Positions 62,845 to 64,000 of a stretch of DNA of 64,000 nucleotides are shown piece after piece. The number at the start of each line of letters is the position of its first letter. Position 1 is the first letter of the stretch. The notes beneath the pieces are model-generated. The model made no database searches. It had not been told where the DNA came from and saw nothing but the letters and a program-made list of their open reading frames with translations. Both the position numbers and the translations under genes were made by a program. The stretch is from an uncultured Acetobacteraceae bacterium (GTDB taxonomy: Bacteria; Pseudomonadota; Alphaproteobacteria; Acetobacterales; Acetobacteraceae), in the NCBI GenBank assembly GCA_903918315.1, contig CAIXEA010000022.1, forward strand, positions 1 to 64,000, in the 5' to 3' direction.

Positions 62845-63936
62845 TTGGCGGAACGTGACGTTCATCACTTCGCCTATATCGACGCCATGCGCGGCATCGC
62901 GGTCATGGGAGTCGTCGCATTCCACTCGCATGGGCTATTCGCCGATATGCCTTGGCGAATAGCGTCGGTCTTTGGCATCGGGGCCAATGGCGTGCAGCTG
63001 TTCTTCGTCGTCAGCGGGCTGACGATGATGCTCTCCTGGCATGCCCGGCGCGACGGCGCAGCGCCTTTTTACATTCGCCGCCTGTTCCGTATCGCGCCGA
63101 TGTTCTGGGCCGCGATCATCCTCTTTGGCGGGTTGCATGCCCTGGGCTGGTGGCGGAGCGGCGGCGGGCCGATCGACATTCTCCTCACGGTGCTTTTCGT
63201 GCACGCCTGGTCGATCGAGGCCATCAATCTGGTGGTTCCCGGCGGCTGGACCATCGGCGTGGAAATGACGTTCTATGCCTTGTTCCCGCTGATCGCGGGT
63301 CTGGTCACGTCGCGCGCCCGGGCTGTGGCTTTTCTGGGTTTGGCCTGCGCCGCGGCGATTGCGGGTAATACGATACTCCCGCATTTCGTGCAGACCGAGG
63401 TCCCACAGGACCTGATTTTTTTCATTTATTACTGGTTTCCCCACGCGCTGCCCGCCTTCGCCTGCGGCTGCCTGGTCTATTATCTGCTGCCGATCGCGCC
63501 GAGGGATTCAAGGATGGCAAGCGGTCTGTTGATCGCCGTGGCGGCCATCGTGGTGGCGAGCGCATGGGGCGGGCTGCGGTGGTTCTCTGACTGGGATCAT
63601 CCCTTGTCCCGCGCGCTCGTGATACCGATCGCTTCGGTCATGCTGGCTCTGGCTTTGGCCTTCGTGCCGGCGCGGCTGTTGGTCAATCGGTGGACCTGTC
63701 ACGTTGGCAAGGTCAGCTTCAGCGTCTACCTGCTGCATTTCCTGATTTGTGAGCCGCTGGTCGTCGTCTTCGCCCCCGTCCTGGTGGGGCGCTTCTGGTC
63801 GGTGCCAGCCTTCCTGGTGTCGTTTGCCGCGGTGATGGGCGTGACGGTCTGGCTGGCCGGTCTCACGTATCGGACGATCGAAAAGCCATGCATCGATATG
63901 GGAAATCGCCTTATCAAGCGGTGGTACCCGGCGTGA
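62845..63936 (+). CDS. Acyltransferase family 3 membrane protein
   Basis: This is a 363-residue multi-pass Acyl_transf_3 protein. These O-acyltransferases modify surface sugars (for example O-antigen, Nod factor or exopolysaccharide) using acyl-CoA or similar donors. The motif FAYIDAMRGIAVMGVVAFHS contains the usual R and H. FYIRRLFRIAPMFWAAIILF is the conserved basic segment, and about ten membrane helices follow. I choose TTG 62845, preceded by AGGGGG, because the alternative GTG at 62797 lies inside the livM hairpin. The acceptor is unknown; no polysaccharide genes are in the window. The remaining 64 bases to the window end show nothing. Confidence 0.85.
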   Translation: MAERDVHHFAYIDAMRGIAVMGVVAFHSHGLFADMPWRIASVFGIGANGVQLFFVVSGLTMMLSWHARRDGAAPFYIRRLFRIAPMFWAAIILFGGLHALGWWRSGGGPIDILLTVLFVHAWSIEAINLVVPGGWTIGVEMTFYALFPLIAGLVTSRARAVAFLGLACAAAIAGNTILPHFVQTEVPQDLIFFIYYWFPHALPAFACGCLVYYLLPIAPRDSRMASGLLIAVAAIVVASAWGGLRWFSDWDHPLSRALVIPIASVMLALALAFVPARLLVNRWTCHVGKVSFSVYLLHFLICEPLVVVFAPVLVGRFWSVPAFLVSFAAVMGVTVWLAGLTYRTIEKPCIDMGNRLIKRWYPA

Positions 63937-64000
63937 TAGCCTGACGGCGCGACGGCGTGGCAAGGTCGGAAAGACGGCGCCGGCAGCCTGTGCCGAACTG

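Overview
The window is high-GC, densely coded chromosomal DNA from an alphaproteobacterium, most likely Acetobacteraceae/Rhodospirillales. This placement is inferred from codon use, the trpE-ppiD-tpiA neighbourhood, frequent ATGA/GTGA gene overlaps and the abundance of amino-acid and peptide importers; no rRNA or other taxonomic marker is present.

Positions 1-5441 are the right-hand end of an integrative element. They hold a tyrosine integrase, an excisionase-like protein, a small proline-rich protein coupled by an ATGA overlap to a PriPol-DUF3987 replication protein, a large inverted repeat, a small membrane protein and a short DUF6876-like protein. The element ends at a displaced 3' half of a tRNA-Glu(TTC) gene (5393-5441). 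The intact tRNA should lie to the left, outside the window.

Positions 5442-8802 hold a compact three-gene signalling locus on the + strand: an exported caspase-fold protein that lacks the catalytic His/Cys and carries a C-terminal peptidoglycan-binding domain; a membrane-anchored DUF3365 (Tll0287-like) sensor with one c-type heme motif that ends right after a HAMP domain; and a soluble Hanks-type Ser/Thr kinase. This is the best candidate for an unusual system. The signal peptide of the first gene is interrupted by an in-frame TAA.

Positions 8900-18240 carry metabolic genes (SDR, cytochrome c, GMC oxidoreductase, trpE, ppiD, tpiA, a GST and a PaaE-like reductase). A perfect 65-bp repeat occurs at two convergent gene junctions. 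Positions 18250-21931 hold a TetR-HlyD-ABC-permease export operon with ATGA overlaps and a visible palindromic operator. gabD, a GNAT acetyltransferase, an orphan NitT/TauT-type binding protein, a MocR regulator, an azoreductase-like protein, an amidase, a phosphoesterase, MFS exporters, a RidA protein and an EmrAB-like pair follow to 35.4 kb.

Positions 35443-44142 are a seven-gene Dpp/Opp-type importer operon with three tandem paralogous substrate-binding proteins. Positions 44332-48924 hold an ECF sigma/anti-sigma pair overlapping a GH15 glucosidase, divergent from a Tat-exported phosphoesterase and a cupredoxin. The divergent intergenic region contains two mirror-image promoter-like elements. 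Positions 48910-57941 encode a NodT-type outer-membrane factor with an MdtABC-like tripartite RND pump. Positions 58123-62754 are a branched-chain-amino-acid-type ABC importer with its ATPase genes first. An acyltransferase-3 membrane protein ends the window.
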